From CAWBAT01 sp046331665 (GTDB lineage: Bacteria > Acidobacteriota > Terriglobia > Versatilivoradales > Versatilivoraceae), in the NCBI GenBank assembly GCA_046331665.1, contig JAXLQK010000014.1:62001-126000 (forward strand): 64,000 nucleotides of DNA, given 5' to 3'. The notes below the pieces were generated by a model that was not told the origin of the DNA, did no database searches, and saw only the letters and a list, made by a program, of their open reading frames with translations. Below are positions 27,437 through 35,589 of this stretch, in pieces (position 1 is the stretch's first letter; the number at the start of each line of letters is the position of its first letter). The translations under genes and the position numbers were made by a program.

Positions 27437-27590
27437 CCTGGCGGACAACTGCTGCCCGGCCGCGGACATTTTACATAGGACTGGGATCTCAACCGGTGCC
27501 AGGAACCTAGAGCCCTGTCTTAAATCTCGTTTCACATGCCGGGTTGTGATGTGGATTCCGAGACCAGGATTGGCACAAACTCTTGCCTTA
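27437..27590 (+). pseudogene. Relic of IS3-family transposase C-terminus and right end
   Basis: In one frame the residues WRTTAARPRT...GLGSQPVPGT, a stop, then SPVLNLVSHAGL follow the order of WRQHYSQVRPHASLGYRPPAP...SPGWNLVSRPQ at 52240-52350. The DNA AATCTCGTTTCAC and ATTGGCACAAA matches the right end of that second relic. It is a strongly decayed end of the same insertion-sequence family. It is not part of the neighbouring genes. Confidence 0.7.
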
Positions 27591-27649
27591 TCAGGTCTAA
27601 AGAATCCAACACCAAAATTATTGCTGACGATTGCTTGCGAAAGGGGAAC

Positions 27650-28147
27650 ATGATGAGATCTCGACTTATGATCCGCCTCAAAACGTTCGGCATGGTTCTC
27701 ATTTGTTTGGCTACAATGAATACTGCAGTTCTATTGAGCCAATCTTCACCACCAATCAGCGGTAACACAAGTGTTCAAGGAAAAGGCTGGCCTTTTGGAG
27801 ATTCAACTGATCCCCAATTTGCCACGATTTCAAAAATGGCCACTTCGAAGGGCTATGGGTATACCAAGAAAGATCCAATTAAGGTTGGAAATAAAGATGG
27901 AAGCGGTTCCAAGAATTCGCGGCTTTATTTAAACGCGCTTTTGGGTCCGAATGGAGAAATCATTCAATATGAGCGCAAGGGGTCTTGTTGCCCGTTCAAA
28001 ACACCAAATGGAATCATGGGTGGAGGTCTACTCGATATCTACGAGGTTACTTACAAAGGGCTGGGAAAACCCGTCACGCTTTATGTCAATATGTATGATA
28101 GTTCTGAGCTCTTAATTCCAGTCGGGTTGACAGCTCGCAAGCACTAA
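27650..28147 (+). CDS. Secreted protein of unknown function
   Basis: The 165-residue product starts at 27650 after AAGGGGAAC. It has a signal peptide (MMRSRLMIRLKTFGMVLICL to about residue 30). The mature part contains RLYLNALLGPNGEIIQYERKGSC then CPFKTPNGIMGGGLLDIYEV and a final KPVTLYVNMYD strand. I remember a family with this pattern in Bacteroidota that databases label as a KDO-8-phosphate aldolase, a label that does not fit a small secreted protein. I give no function. The base composition is lower in GC than its neighbours, and the 3' part of an IS relic lies directly upstream, so transfer is possible. Confidence 0.75.
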   Translation: MMRSRLMIRLKTFGMVLICLATMNTAVLLSQSSPPISGNTSVQGKGWPFGDSTDPQFATISKMATSKGYGYTKKDPIKVGNKDGSGSKNSRLYLNALLGPNGEIIQYERKGSCCPFKTPNGIMGGGLLDIYEVTYKGLGKPVTLYVNMYDSSELLIPVGLTARKH

Positions 28148-28551
28148 TTAGGATGCGCGTTAGTTGTCTAAGAGGTAGCCACGGAAAACTCTTTCCATAC
28201 CGTGGGCTTTTTGATTTAGGATTGCGGGAGCTTGCTCCTGTTTTCCTGCATTGGCAGCTTGCTGGCACCGAATCAAGCCCATCCAGATACAGACTCATCC
28301 ACTGCACTCTTTGTAGCCAGGAGTCGTTGACCCCGGTTACAGACCGGGACCGGCGGCCCTGGCTACAGATTTAAATCTTCTCCGATGTATCACGAACCCC
28401 ACCTTGAGACTAATGGCGGAAAAAAGTTCAGTCCCGAATTTGCGGAATTGCGGTACGATGGAGTCCGGTGAATGAGCGATAATTAACCAACAGCTTTTCC
28501 GGCTTTATCCATTTACGCTTCTTAACTGAATCCTCGGGGGCTTGACGAATC
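28148..28551. other. Repeat-bearing gap between secreted protein and DUF1801 gene
   Basis: The gap holds the third terminator-like hairpin (28179-28215), the palindrome GGAGCTTGCTCC at 28227-28238, and GGAGTCGTTGACCCCGG near 28322-28336. These follow the same order as the elements at 25867-26110. No gene was found. The hairpin is well placed to end the transcript of the secreted protein. Confidence 0.6.
28179..28215 (+). terminator. Terminator-like hairpin (repeat copy A3)
   Basis: CCACGG with AAAAC is followed after a short loop by ACCGTGG and GCTTTTTGAT. The arms are less perfect than in the copy at 22280, but the CCACGG/CCGTGG base and the T-run are kept. It lies 32 bases after the stop of the secreted protein gene. 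Confidence 0.6.
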
Positions 28552-28938
28552 ATGCCAGCCCATTCAAACAAACAATCGGCCAACACATTTCTGGCGAGTG
28601 TTCCCGCGCCGCATCGCAAGATTGTTGCCGCACTTCGTAGCCTGATCCACGAACTGGCTCCGGAAGCCAAAGAAACGGTGCTCTGGGATAGCCTCTCCTA
28701 TCACCGCCCGCACCTGGGTGGGCGCATCAAAGGAGCTGTCTGCCTTATTACACCCAAGCCCGAATCCGTCCATCTGGGATTTATTCATGGGGTCGCCCTG
28801 GCAGATCCGAGCCACTTGCTCCAGGGGACGCGAAAATCCAAACGGTTTGTACCAATCCGCACCCTCCCGGAAGTTGACAGGAACGCCCTGGGCAATCTGA
28901 TCAGGGGAGCTCTAAAGCACATTCCAGGTACAGCCTAA
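28552..28938 (+). CDS. DUF1801 / YdhG-like protein
   Basis: The 128-residue cytoplasmic protein opens with ANTFLASVPAPHRKIVAALR and has the central LAPEAKETVLWDSLSY typical of DUF1801, followed by ITPKPESVHLGFIHG and a C-terminal helix. The fold is known from structural genomics, but no reaction is established. The ATG at 28552 gives the whole domain. It is a solitary gene in the accessory region. Confidence 0.8.
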   Translation: MPAHSNKQSANTFLASVPAPHRKIVAALRSLIHELAPEAKETVLWDSLSYHRPHLGGRIKGAVCLITPKPESVHLGFIHGVALADPSHLLQGTRKSKRFVPIRTLPEVDRNALGNLIRGALKHIPGTA

Positions 28939-29054
28939 CTGGAAAACGTCTATCATTGCGGTGGAATTGGGTCAACGCCGTCGCGGCACCATTTCTGTCG
29001 GGTGTGAAAGTTGTCTTAGAAGGTTTTTCCCTGCTCTGGCAAAAGGAGAAAGGT

Positions 29055-29579
29055 ATGCCAATCACTTCATTCCAAGGTTTCACCGATGGGCTCGAACCGA
29101 AGCAAAGGAGCCGCGAACACTTTATCACCCACGCCAACCTGGAAGATGACCGCCTTTGGGTTCCTTACGCGAACGGTGTCTGGTTTCAGCCCTGTTGCTT
29201 TAACGTCACGTCTGGTGGATTCAGCGTCGTTCTGAAAGGTCTGCCGGGCTCCAGGGTGGGGACTCACTATCATGTAGGCACGGTTCATGGCTATACGCTG
29301 CGCGGCTGTTGGCGGTACCTGGAGCATGACTGGATTGCAATGCCCGGAACTTACATCTACGAACCTGCCGGAGAAGCGCATACGCTGGTAATCACCGACG
29401 ATTCACCGGAACCAATGATCGCTTTTTTCATGGTCGAGGGCGGCCTCATCTACCTGGACAAGCCAATCCATGGCAATTTCGCGGCCTACGAAGATGGATT
29501 CACTCTTCTCGATCTGACCCGCAAGTATTATCGGGAGAGCGGACTGGACGTGCGCCAGCTTGACTTGCTGGTGCGCTAA
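29055..29579 (+). CDS. Cupin dioxygenase-like protein (2,4'-dihydroxyacetophenone dioxygenase family)
   Basis: The 174-residue protein is a single-domain cupin. The metal-binding histidines appear in GTHYHVGTVHGYTL and the second motif in YEPAGEAHTLVI. The N-terminal WVPYANGVWFQPCCFNV and the overall length match the 2,4'-dihydroxyacetophenone dioxygenase-like group, which cleave a C-C bond with iron. Many members are uncharacterised, so substrate is unknown. AAAAGGAGAAAGGT before 29055 fixes the start. Confidence 0.8.
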   Translation: MPITSFQGFTDGLEPKQRSREHFITHANLEDDRLWVPYANGVWFQPCCFNVTSGGFSVVLKGLPGSRVGTHYHVGTVHGYTLRGCWRYLEHDWIAMPGTYIYEPAGEAHTLVITDDSPEPMIAFFMVEGGLIYLDKPIHGNFAAYEDGFTLLDLTRKYYRESGLDVRQLDLLVR

Positions 29580-29667
29580 TTGACAACATTCGCCTTGTGA
29601 AGCAACAGTTCAACGACGGCGGGCAGGCAATCCCTTTCGCCAGGCTGTAAGGTTCCAACCGAGGCAG

Positions 29668-30180
29668 TTGGTGAGCATTCAAGCAGATTACATTCCCGGT
29701 GCCATTCTCATGGGTTTGGGTGCAACTCTGATCATGGACCTTTGGAATCTGTTTCTGAAACGCACATTCGGCATTCCGTCACTCAACTACTGTTTACTCG
29801 GACGCTGGATTTGCCTAATGCCGGGCGGCACTTTCAGGCATGCCAATATCACTGCCGCCGAGCAGCAGCCTTTCGAATGTGCCATCGGCCGGATGGCGCA
29901 CTACTCCATCGGAGTTGTCCTGGCATTTGGGTTCCTCGTACTTGCCTCAGGTAACTGGCTTGCGCATCCAACCATCCTGCCAGCCCTGCTTTATGGCATT
30001 GGCACCATCATATTTCCCTTCTTCGTCATGCAGCCGTCCTTCGGCTCTGGTCTGGCTGGCTCGAGAACTTCCAATCCCACACAAATCAGGTTGAAGAGTC
30101 TGGCGACACATACCGTTTTCGGAATTGGCCTATATCTCTGTGCCCTTGCTGTAAGTCACTTGCTTAGGGTTCATCTCTGA
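29668..30180 (+). CDS. DUF2938 membrane protein
   Basis: The 170-residue protein has four or five membrane segments. It carries the DUF2938 features: GLGATLIMDLWNL in the first helix, NYCLLGRWICLMPGGTFRH after it, AIGRMAHYSIGVV in the second helix, and FFVMQPSFGSGLAGSRT in the loop before the last helix. The start is probably TTG at 29668 or GTG at 29671. No function is known for the family. It is 15 bases upstream of the quinone oxidoreductase gene and probably in the same operon. Confidence 0.82.
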   Translation: MVSIQADYIPGAILMGLGATLIMDLWNLFLKRTFGIPSLNYCLLGRWICLMPGGTFRHANITAAEQQPFECAIGRMAHYSIGVVLAFGFLVLASGNWLAHPTILPALLYGIGTIIFPFFVMQPSFGSGLAGSRTSNPTQIRLKSLATHTVFGIGLYLCALAVSHLLRVHL

Positions 30181-30195
30181 CAGAGGAGGTATTCC

Positions 30196-31239
30196 ATGAT
30201 GCACACGCGCCTTATCGTTACCCACTATGGCGGGCCCGATGCGCTTCGGGTAATCGAAGAGGAGTGCCCTGAGCCGAAGTCCGGTGAAGTGCGGGTGAAG
30301 GTGCAGGCCGCAGGCGTCGCTTTGCCGGATGTCATGGCCCGCGAGGGCATTCACCCAGAAACCCCCAAGGTGCCCTTCACGCCTGGTTGGGATCTGGTTG
30401 GCATAGTGGATCGGCTCGGCGATGAGGTCTCCGGAATCCAGCCTGGGCAGAGAGTGGCCGCACTGCCGATCCATGGTGCTTACGCTGAGTACGTTTGTTT
30501 GCCACAGAGCGAACTGGTTCCGGTGCCCTCCGAGTTGGACGCGGCTGAGGCAGTCAGCCTGGTGTTGAACTACATCACCGCCTACCAGATGATGTATCGC
30601 TCCACGGAGGTCCGGGCGGGCCAGCGCGTGCTGATTCATGGGGCGGCTGGCGGCGTCGGGACGGCACTTTTGCAGCTTGGTCGTCTCGCCGGGCTGGAAA
30701 TGTACGGAACGTGTTCGTCGCGAGGGGCGTCCACCGTGACTGAATTGGGTGGAACTCCCATGGATTACAAGCTACAGGACTTCGTCAAGGAAATCCAGCG
30801 GCTCACAAGTGATGGCGTGGATGTCGTCTTTGACCCGATCGGTGGATCTCATCTATGGCACTCCCGCCAGGCTCTCCGCAGTGGCGGCAAGGTGGTGGGC
30901 TATGGCCTCATTACCGCAATCCGCGGAGAGGGATTGTCTTCAGGCCGTCCCGGCCGCCGTCAACGCTATCGTGGAACCCTCAAATTTGGAATGTACATCG
31001 TCGGCGGCTTACTCCTCCCCGGCAATAAACGGGTTGTCCCTTATAGCATCCAGACACTGAAACGCCTGAAGCCGGCTATGTTTCGACAGGATTTGATCGC
31101 CTTGTTTGAACTCCTCCAACAGAAGAAGATCAAGCCGGTCATCGCCCAGCGATTTCCTCTGGCGGAGGCAAGACAGGCTCAAGAATTGCTCGCCAAGGGA
31201 GGGGTGAACGGAAAAATCGTACTCGTGTGCAACGGGTGA
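30196..31239 (+). CDS. Zinc-free MDR alcohol dehydrogenase / quinone oxidoreductase
   Basis: The 347-residue protein is a medium-chain dehydrogenase/reductase of the quinone oxidoreductase type. The N-terminal GroES-like domain reads YGGPDALRVIEE and KVQAAGVALPDVMAREG. It lacks the catalytic zinc cysteine and histidine. The nucleotide motif HGAAGGVGTALLQLGR is an NADPH Rossmann loop near residue 155. The gene has GAGGAGG before the ATG at 30196 and starts 15 bases after the DUF2938 gene. It probably reduces a quinone or enone in detoxification; the exact substrate is not evident. Confidence 0.9.
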   Translation: MMHTRLIVTHYGGPDALRVIEEECPEPKSGEVRVKVQAAGVALPDVMAREGIHPETPKVPFTPGWDLVGIVDRLGDEVSGIQPGQRVAALPIHGAYAEYVCLPQSELVPVPSELDAAEAVSLVLNYITAYQMMYRSTEVRAGQRVLIHGAAGGVGTALLQLGRLAGLEMYGTCSSRGASTVTELGGTPMDYKLQDFVKEIQRLTSDGVDVVFDPIGGSHLWHSRQALRSGGKVVGYGLITAIRGEGLSSGRPGRRQRYRGTLKFGMYIVGGLLLPGNKRVVPYSIQTLKRLKPAMFRQDLIALFELLQQKKIKPVIAQRFPLAEARQAQELLAKGGVNGKIVLVCNG

Positions 31240-31576
31240 TCCTTCAAGCCGGGAACAACCTGACAACAATGTCAAAGGACGGTACTCTTCGCCGCCAAGG
31301 TGCAGGTGTCATAAACAAAGAGCAAGAAAAAACTCCGTTCGGAAGTAACGTTTAATCATGAACGGCTGGCTCTAATAAACCATGGGAGTCATTCAGATGG
31401 AGAGTCCGATCAGGAATCGATGAAACTCAGTTGGGACGTCAATCTGGATCTCCCAGTTGTACGTGACGTTAAAAGATAAGGCCGACACATTGACGGTGTA
31501 CGAAATCGGTAGAGTTAATCGTCTTGCCATTGTGCGACGTGTTTCGCGGACTGGATTGGTCCGTTAGGCCCTCAGA
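31240..31576. other. Gene-free gap with a possible decayed coding piece
   Basis: No intact gene lies here. Around 31420-31540 two frames, SWDVNLDLPVV and then YVTLKDKADTLTVYE, read like neighbouring strands of one small beta-rich protein split by a frameshift. This is weak and unassigned. Confidence 0.3.
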
Positions 31577-32089
31577 ATGAATCTGTGTATTCCGGTTCCA
31601 GGAAGCTTGATCTGGATTCAGCCCGATCGCTTCAGTGCTTCGTACGAGCTGAGGGCGGGCGATTCAGTTGTAGCAACCCTCTCCAGAACAGGAAATTTGG
31701 CAAGTCGTGCCATTGGCGAATTTGGGAGACAGAAATGGTTTTTCCATTGGGAGGGAATTATTCGACCAAAAGTTAGTGTAATTCCGGAGGGGCAGAACAC
31801 CCCCATGGCCCTGGCGGCTCTCCCCATTCTTGGTTGAGAGGGAAGGCCGAGAACCATTTCGCTCCTCGATGGTCAGAAATTTCATTTCGGCGTTGCAGGC
31901 TTTTTCGATAGGAGATATCTGCTGGTCGATGAACAGAGGGTTCCGCTGCTGATCTATCAACAGCCCACTCTTCGTCAGCCCTGGACAACACATGGGAAAA
32001 TCCATTCCCAGGTCGAGGTCACAGAGAACGCTCAAAGCCTCAAGGAGCTTCCCTTGTTGCTTCTACTTTCGAAATACTTGTTCAGGTGA
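31577..32089 (+). pseudogene. Tubby/scramblase-like small domain protein with in-frame stop
   Basis: One frame runs from ATG at 31577 to TGA at 32087-32089, about 170 codons, with a single internal TGA at 31835-31837. Before it are YELRAGDSVVATL, KWFFHWEGI and KVSVIPEG. After it, in the same frame, come TISLLDGQKFHFGVAGFF and RRYLLVDEQRVPLLIYQ. Together these resemble a beta-barrel fold that I recall from uncharacterised bacterial proteins (LURP-one/scramblase-like). TGA could have arisen from a tryptophan TGG. The gene is probably inactive unless the stop is a sequencing error or is read through. Confidence 0.55.
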
Positions 32090-32189
32090 ATTCCTGGCCA
32101 ACCTTTCAATAGTGCTGTCAGAATCAATCTTGTTTTCAGGCTTGATGTTGTTGAACTCAACATTCAATTTTCCTAACATAAAGACACAA

Positions 32190-32540
32190 ATGAACAATTG
32201 GGGTATCCCGGAATGGCTAGAATTGGAAGTGAAACAACGAGATAAGGTTTGTGTATATTGTGGCGTTCTAATGATTGAAGTTATGCCTTCAAGAGGCCCG
32301 AGGAAAAACGTGGCGACGTGGGAACACATTATCAAAGATGCAAGCATCATTAGTCGCGAGAATATAGCCCGCTGTTGTGTAGCTTGCAATTCAAGCAAAG
32401 GGTCAAAAAGGCTTTCTGATTGGATTCACTCGAAATATTGCAAGCGGCATGGTATCGGCAAATACACTGTCGCCGAAGTAATAAGAGAAGCACTAAGAGG
32501 CGAGGCAATAAATTACAAGGGGCCGTCGGAAAACTTATGA
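32190..32540 (+). CDS. HNH endonuclease
   Basis: The 116-residue protein has CxxC in VCVYCGVLM, the catalytic region WEHIIKDA with its histidine, and CVACNSSKGSKRL with the second CxxC and conserved asparagine. This is a compact zinc-ribbon HNH nuclease. I start at ATG 32190 because upstream in-frame residues overlap the broken gene and show no similarity. The base composition is clearly poorer in GC than the flanks. Its stop overlaps the start of the GIY-YIG gene by four bases (ATGA), so the two are translated as a unit. DNA cleavage is inferred from the family. Confidence 0.85.
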   Translation: MNNWGIPEWLELEVKQRDKVCVYCGVLMIEVMPSRGPRKNVATWEHIIKDASIISRENIARCCVACNSSKGSKRLSDWIHSKYCKRHGIGKYTVAEVIREALRGEAINYKGPSENL

Positions 32541-33397
32541 CCGCCGCGACGATCAAACTATTCATCCCAGAAGGCGATTCAAAGAGTTTACGTACAGCCG
32601 AGATCTCGAACTGGACTGGTAAGGCAGTAGCGGCGCCTCGAACACAGCTTGACAAGCTTCTGGCCCGTGAGGAACTCGGCAAAACTGGGATATATATACT
32701 TACTGGTAGCGATCCTATGACCAATGCTCCTCGTGCATACATCGGCGAGGCCGAAGTCATACGCGAACGCCTGAAGCAGCATAAGTCGAAGGAGTTTTGG
32801 GTCTCGGCGATTGTTATTGTTAGTAAGGATGAGAATCTGACCAAGGCGCACGTTCGGTATCTTGAAAGTCGTCTCCTGACCGAAGCAGCAAAGGTCAATC
32901 GATTTACTCTTGAACAGAATCAATCGGCGGGCTCAAAACTGCCTGAATCTGATCGTGAAGACATGGAAGTATTTCTTGCTCGCATTCGTCAGCTCCTTCC
33001 TGTTCTAGGTTCTGACATTCTCTCTCCAATTTCTATACCTGACAGCGCATCTCAGCATGGAGGAATACTCTTTTGTCGCATGAAAGGGGCAGAAGCTCGA
33101 GGACAGCGTACACCCAATGGTTTTGTCGTCTTTGTTGGTTCTACAGCAGTAATGAAAGAACGCCCTTCTACGGAAAAATACCCTTACGTTAAGGTTCAAC
33201 GAAAGAAACTCATTGAAGAGGGTATGCTCATTGAGAAAGAAGGTTACTTACTTTTCACTAAGGACATCGAGTTCCCAAGTCCGTCAGCAGCTGCAGTTGT
33301 AATTCACGGTGGTAGCGCTAATGGTCTTGTCGCTTGGAAAACTAAGGATGGAAAATCGACTCAAACTACTCGACGAGCAGACCTGACGTCTCCGTAA
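32537..33397 (+). CDS. GIY-YIG nuclease with C-terminal DUF4357
   Basis: The 286-residue protein has a GIY-YIG domain at about residues 45-130, with TGIYILTG, AYIGEAEVIRERLKQH, and a late YLESRLLTEA glutamate helix. A DUF4357-type domain follows near the end with ARGQRTPNGFVVFVGSTA and LLFTKDIEFPSPSAAAVVIHG. Such proteins are often near restriction, phage or mobile loci. It is translationally coupled to the HNH gene. The low GC, isolation from related genes, and the surrounding debris suggest a transferred two-gene cassette. Whether it is a defence system, a homing element, or a single repair nuclease is not known. Confidence 0.85.
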   Translation: MTAATIKLFIPEGDSKSLRTAEISNWTGKAVAAPRTQLDKLLAREELGKTGIYILTGSDPMTNAPRAYIGEAEVIRERLKQHKSKEFWVSAIVIVSKDENLTKAHVRYLESRLLTEAAKVNRFTLEQNQSAGSKLPESDREDMEVFLARIRQLLPVLGSDILSPISIPDSASQHGGILFCRMKGAEARGQRTPNGFVVFVGSTAVMKERPSTEKYPYVKVQRKKLIEEGMLIEKEGYLLFTKDIEFPSPSAAAVVIHGGSANGLVAWKTKDGKSTQTTRRADLTSP

Positions 33398-33715
33398 GCC
33401 GCAAAGTAGGTCCACTGTTGCATGGAGAAATCTATTTCGATCACATCAAAAACAATATGACAGCCACCGTGAGCGGCGGGAACCACGTGGCAGCAATCCC
33501 CAACTCCGGAACGGTCATTACCTGGGCGGCGTGCGCCCCTGGACGCGCCCAGACGGCCAAGTTGACTTGAGCCCGTTTCTAATCTTGCTCTGGCTCGACG
33601 GATTCGATCAGTCGTAGGCAGAGCCCATTGTTAACCCTGTCTTTAGGAAATGGATAAAGTATGCACCCTCAGGCTTCTTCCTAATCCCCGTGGTTAATTC
33701 TTTGGAGTAATGTCC
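33398..33715. other. Gap between the nuclease pair and the beta-lactamase relic
   Basis: A frame at about 33404-33568 reads GPLLHGEIYFDHIKNNMTAT and then VSGGNHVAAIPNSG before a stop. It could be a fragment of an older gene that the nuclease cassette interrupted or displaced. I do not recognise it and see nothing else coding. Confidence 0.3.
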
Positions 33716-34684
33716 ATGCCATTGAAAGTACTCCGTCCGTATTATCCTGTTTCGACTCTCACGCTGGGCGTCATATTTCTTATCGCATCCGATTGGCACA
33801 GGAGCGGTCACCCAGCGCGCCGACCAAGGAACAACTCGCCAATGACAATAAGCTTTTTATCGGCTGGCCACGTACATGAAGTGGGATGAGGCGCCGGAGC
33901 CTGTCCATATCGTTGACCGCTGTACTTCGTCGGCACACAGGGGTTGAGCTCTTATGTTTGCGACCAGTGAGGGTCTCATTCTGCTGAATACAGGGACACC
34001 GAACCTCTGGTCCACTCATCGAAACCTCGATCCGCAAGCTTGGCTTCAAACCTGAGGAGATCCGGATCCATCAACGGCCATGGCCATTCCGATCACGTTG
34101 GTGCCTTCGCCCTGCTTCAAGAAACTCTCCGGAGCGCAGGTGGCCATCATGCAGGGAGACGTCGCCATGGTGGAAGATGGAGGTAAGAGCGATTTCCACT
34201 ACGGCAAGGACTGGCAGATCATGGGCAGCTGCCCGTGAAAGTCGATCGCGTGCTCCGCGACGGCGATCAGATCCGGCTCGGCGAGGTGCTGTTGACAGCG
34301 CACCTCACGGCCGGCCACACTCGCGGGTCGACGACGTGGACTACCGTTCTCATTGACGGTAGCAAAGTTTACTTGGTCGCCTTTCCAGATGGCGGGGGAT
34401 TTAATCCAGGCTATCGGGTTTCCTCAAGTAATCCCTCCTATCCTGGTATTGAAGACGATTTCCGACGGACATTTCACACCTGGGAGATGCTTAAGCCAGA
34501 TATCTGGCTGGCCCACCATACAGAGATGTTCGATATGGAAGCCAAGCGCCAGCGCGCTGTGCATGATAGGGTCAATGCCTGGGTCGATCCCGAAGGGTAC
34601 CGGAAATTCGTTGCAACGAAGCGGCGGGTTTTCGAGGATGAAGTCGACTCTGAGATGAAGGTCCCAAACCCGGAAAAGAACTGA
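33716..34684 (+). pseudogene. Subclass B3 metallo-beta-lactamase, multiply frameshifted
   Basis: Reading across frames gives a whole protein: signal peptide (MPLKVLRPYYPVSTLTLGVI), SAPTKEQLANDNKLFIG, the zinc motif NGHGHSDHVGAFA, the AGHTRGSTTW histidine, and a C-terminal WLAHHTEMFDM with the last zinc histidine. About six or seven single-base shifts lie between 33800 and 34240. Only the last 150 codons from about 34235 are one clean frame. All zinc ligands are kept, which argues that the breaks are recent or are sequence errors. B3 enzymes hydrolyse beta-lactams in the periplasm, but not every family member is a true resistance enzyme. Confidence 0.75.
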
Positions 34685-34707
34685 TCTTTGATTGAACTGG
34701 GGACTCC

Positions 34708-35231
34708 GTGAAATCAAACGACTCGCCGCTGTCTAGCAGTATTCTAAAGGCTTGGTCGACCAACAACCGCACCATGATCTTTCTGGTCCAGCATCTCCCT
34801 GCCAAATTGTGGGAGGTGGCCATTCCGGGCATGCCGCGGCGCACGATTCGAATGCTGGCTGGCCACATCCACAATGCGCGCTGTATGTGGATCAAGACTC
34901 TCGGGAGCCCGCACGGGATTCCGGTGCCGGCGTCTGTTGACCGGCGCCAGGTGAGTCGCGCCGAACTTGTCCGCGCGTTGAAACAGAGCGGCCGCGGAAT
35001 CGCTGGTTTGCTGACCCTGGGGCTCGAACACGGTGGACAATTCCGCCGACGGCGGCCTATGCCTGGCGCAATCTGCCCCTCGATGTCGGGCATGTGCTGG
35101 CTTATTTCGTTGCTCACGAGGGCCATCATCGAGGCCAGATCGTATTGACGGCGCGCCAACTTGGCCTGCGGCTCCCCGCTTCCGTGACCAGCGGTCTCTG
35201 GCAGTGGAGCAAGCGCTCGGAGGAATCTTAG
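34708..35231 (+). pseudogene. DinB-family protein with one frameshift
   Basis: The first frame (ATG-less start GTG at 34708) gives SILKAWSTNNRTMIFLVQHL and LAGHIHNARCMWIK, the first DinB helices with a metal histidine. Near 35040 the frame changes and continues PPTAAYAWRNLPLDVGH and YFVAHEGHHRGQIVLTARQL with the remaining histidines, ending at TAG 35229-35231. DinB proteins are four-helix metal-binding enzymes, often thiol-dependent. It follows the beta-lactamase relic by 23 bases on the same strand. A single missing base would restore the gene. Confidence 0.75.
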
Positions 35232-35589
35232 CAGGTTCCTGAAAAACTGATTGTAGCGGATGTTGTAGCGGCGCTCTATGAGCGTCGGTTTAATGTGATC
35301 AACCGCACCACTCGGGATTCGGCGGTCATAGACCGCCGCTACAGTTCCATTCGCGCGATTGTCCATTTGACCGACATCGAGCGGTAGCGCGACGTCCCTC
35401 TTCCTTAGGCCTCCCTCTCGTAACCCTTTCTGGAGCAGACACTTAGATAGCACAGGGTTTTTACAAATCATCCCCCTAAAGTACTACCACCATTTTCGGA
35501 CTCCATTTCCATATTTTGGGCGATTGAATCTTTTTTGATTTTGGCCGAAAAATAAGGGTGAGTCAGGAAGAAAAACGGGGCTAAAGGCT
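35232..35589. other. Gap with repeat D2 and a long leader before the PilZ-like gene
   Basis: The first half is filled by the inverted copy of the two-hairpin repeat (35262-35344). The second half (35400-35589) is A/T-rich and lies immediately before the small gene at 35590. It contains GGGTGAGTC and GAAAAACGGGGC close to the start codon. No gene and no clear riboswitch could be assigned. Confidence 0.5.
35262..35344 (-). repeat. Two-hairpin dispersed repeat, copy D2
   Basis: In reverse complement this segment begins TGTAGCGGCGGTCTATGACC, continues GCCGAATCCC, and ends CGACGCTCATAGAGCGCCGC. Both hairpins are better conserved here than in the copy at 22596. It directly follows the frameshifted DinB gene. 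Confidence 0.75.

Noticed and set aside
31992..32189. N-terminal extension of the HNH protein
   Set aside because: It overlaps the end of the broken gene at 31577-32089, and the HNH fold begins after 32190.
34572..35471. A 299-codon minus-strand frame over the DinB region
   Set aside because: The plus strand shows DinB motifs across a single frameshift, so this is a shadow.
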